DNA of 7,630 bases, from the NCBI GenBank assembly GCA_024640925.1, contig JAHEEB010000171.1, forward strand, positions 1 through 7,630. Direction: 5' to 3'. Below the pieces are notes generated by a model. The model was not told where the DNA came from and searched no databases. It was given only the letters and a program-made list of their open reading frames with translations. Every line of letters starts with the position of its first letter. The first letter of the stretch is position 1. Made by a program: the position numbers and the translations under genes. The stretch comes from Bacteroidota bacterium (GTDB taxonomy: Bacteria; Bacteroidota; Bacteroidia; Bacteroidales; UBA10428). Below, piece by piece: positions 6,404 through 7,630 of this stretch.

Positions 6404-7630
6404 TTGAAGTATTTTTTAATATTTTTTCCCATTCATATTTTTGGGATATTATTTGATCTATATTGTTTTTTATATAAAAGTTTAGCAACTGAGGTCTATA
6501 TTTTTCTTTTACATCATGAAATTCTTTAAATTTAAAGTTTTCAAATATCCATATTGTTTTTTTAAATTTTGGCAATTTTAGGAAGATTTTTTTATTGTAG
6601 AAAAACTGACCCAAAGTCATCATGCAATACATCACAAAATACTTCAAATTGAACCGAACCTTTTTAGTATTTTTTATGCGATCAATGGTTTCTTTTAAAT
6701 AAAATGCTGCCCTGATATGATTTAATCCATCGGCAAAACCAATGGTATCTTCAATGAGTTTCTCTCTTGTTCTTACTATTGAAGGAGAATGACACGGCTC
6801 AATTTGTCCGGTCCGATAATATTCATTGATGGATTTTTGAAATTCATCGTAGTTTTTAATAATTAAAGATCCCTTATGTATCTCGTCTCGGTTAAAATCA
6901 GGATCAGGATTTAAAAGAAGAGTTCCATTTTTATCCATCATCCAGGCTTCGAGGCAGGTTGTAGTTTCAAAACCTGTCCATATATCTGATATGCTTATTA
7001 AATCATGAATATTCTCGTTTTTATGAAGATAAAGGACATTTTTATAATCCCTAAGTCTCACCATCTCATTTGGATCATGCCTTGTTATAGAAGGATTTGC
7101 TTCATTTGGATGCCTTTTTAGAATAAATAAAATATCCGGATTATTCTCTATGGCTTTTCTTAATATTTCTTCGACCTCAAACATTTGTTCTTCTATCCAT
7201 CTGAACTTTGACTCAGAGTAACCATTGGCAATTAATTCTTCCCTCCCTTGTTCATTAAATATTTTACCAAAGGCCCACCCTGCATAACCAATAACCTTTT
7301 GAAATTGTTCTAATCCATAAATTTTTAAAAAACTGTTTCTTTCAGAAAATTTAAAGATCTTATATCTGTCAAATCCTAAACCGCCTGTGAGTACCATTTT
7401 ATTTGCAAAGAAAGGTTCGGATTGCTTTAAAAAATTTAGGGTACGATTTGACCAATGACATACAAAATCCTGAAAAAAATTTTTATCTGTATTATATCCC
7501 CAATAATCAAAAGTCCCATTAGTGCGAAAGTTCCCTTCCGATATTAAAGCAAAAACTTTTATTTTATTTTGAAAGGCATATTTGCCAGCCTCAAAAAGCA
7601 ATTTTGACCCAATAGTATTTGGCAAAAGAA
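6387..7630 (-). CDS. Surface-polysaccharide GT-B-like protein, 5' end outside window
   Basis: The reading frame is open to the right edge, so the start is not seen. The first start-like codon in the window is TTG at 7625, but Leu is encoded upstream of it and PNTIGSKLLFEAGKYAF looks internal. About 413 codons are visible. The region around residues 169-175 (LKRHPNE; numbering from the TTG) followed by SDIWTGFETTTCLEA (213-227) resembles the K-x-H-P and S-D-x-x-x-x-x-x-S/T-x-x-x-E pattern of GT-B-fold capsule and teichoic-acid transferases and of Bacteroidota surface-carbohydrate biosynthesis proteins. EGNFRTNGTFDYWGYN (30-45) is a second well-formed block. The last 90 residues or so are Lys/Phe/Tyr-rich and basic. 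No membrane segment is obvious. It overlaps pseB by 17 bases, so it is in the same operon and could be the transferase that uses or accepts the activated nonulosonate. That role is inference; the family call is moderate. Confidence 0.6.
   Translation of the reverse strand, partial: LLPNTIGSKLLFEAGKYAFQNKIKVFALISEGNFRTNGTFDYWGYNTDKNFFQDFVCHWSNRTLNFLKQSEPFFANKMVLTGGLGFDRYKIFKFSERNSFLKIYGLEQFQKVIGYAGWAFGKIFNEQGREELIANGYSESKFRWIEEQMFEVEEILRKAIENNPDILFILKRHPNEANPSITRHDPNEMVRLRDYKNVLYLHKNENIHDLISISDIWTGFETTTCLEAWMMDKNGTLLLNPDPDFNRDEIHKGSLIIKNYDEFQKSINEYYRTGQIEPCHSPSIVRTREKLIEDTIGFADGLNHIRAAFYLKETIDRIKNTKKVRFNLKYFVMYCMMTLGQFFYNKKIFLKLPKFKKTIWIFENFKFKEFHDVKEKYRPQLLNFYIKNNIDQIISQKYEWEKILKNTSNGIKR

Larger units (their letters stand above)
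147..7630 (-). other. Pseudaminic acid biosynthesis operon
   Basis: Seven genes of the route and its neighbours run in one direction with junctions of +17 (overlap), 1-base gap, 8-base overlap, 2-base gap, ATGA, ATGA and a 25-base gap, ending in one terminator. No internal terminator is visible. The promoter must lie beyond the right edge. The set contains PseB, C, F, G and I. PseH is not encoded here, and a formyltransferase occupies the place where an N4-acyltransferase is needed. Confidence 0.9.

Noticed and set aside
1..7630. CRISPR arrays, tRNA or rRNA genes, riboswitches, tandem repeats
   Set aside because: Reading both strands showed no regularly spaced repeats, no cloverleaf with conserved tRNA arms and no leader-like noncoding space; nearly all bases are coding.

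Overview
The window is an AT-rich stretch, probably from a Bacteroidota chromosome. Seven tightly packed minus-strand genes read from the right edge towards the left. The taxonomic guess rests on three things: the AT-rich coding style, gene starts that mostly lack a Shine-Dalgarno sequence, and a signal peptide ending in Ser-Gln. It is an inference, not a proof. No flagellar gene is visible, so the sugar made here is more likely meant for a capsule, O-antigen or glycoprotein glycan than for flagellin.

Layout in transcription order (right to left): (1) the 3' part of a large surface-carbohydrate or GT-B-like protein gene whose start lies beyond the right edge; (2) pseB, UDP-GlcNAc 4,6-dehydratase/5-epimerase; (3) pseC, PLP aminotransferase; (4) pseF, CMP-pseudaminate synthetase; (5) pseG, nucleotide-sugar hydrolase; (6) a sugar N-formyltransferase; (7) pseI, pseudaminate synthase; (8) a small secreted protein of unknown function. 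The operon ends in a strong symmetric terminator at 147-185. Beyond it, at the left edge and on the plus strand, lies the broken tail of an IS66-family transposase.

Together the genes give a nearly complete route to a CMP-activated pseudaminic-acid-type nonulosonate. PseB and PseC turn UDP-GlcNAc into the UDP-4-amino-4,6-dideoxy-L-altrose derivative. An acyl group is then placed on N4, PseG releases UDP, PseI condenses the free sugar with phosphoenolpyruvate, and PseF charges the product with CMP. The notable point is the acylation step. The usual GNAT acetyltransferase PseH is absent from the window, and a folate-type N-formyltransferase with an intact Asn-His-Asp triad sits between pseG and pseI. 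The simplest reading is that this organism makes a 7-N-formyl pseudaminic acid (Pse5Ac7Fo) instead of the common 5,7-di-N-acetyl form. N-formylated pseudaminic acids are known from bacterial polysaccharides, so the chemistry has precedent; the compact cluster with the formyltransferase in the PseH slot is the part worth testing.

There is no gene-free stretch longer than 300 bases. The only noncoding segments are about 60 bases holding the terminator and a 25-base gap after pseI.
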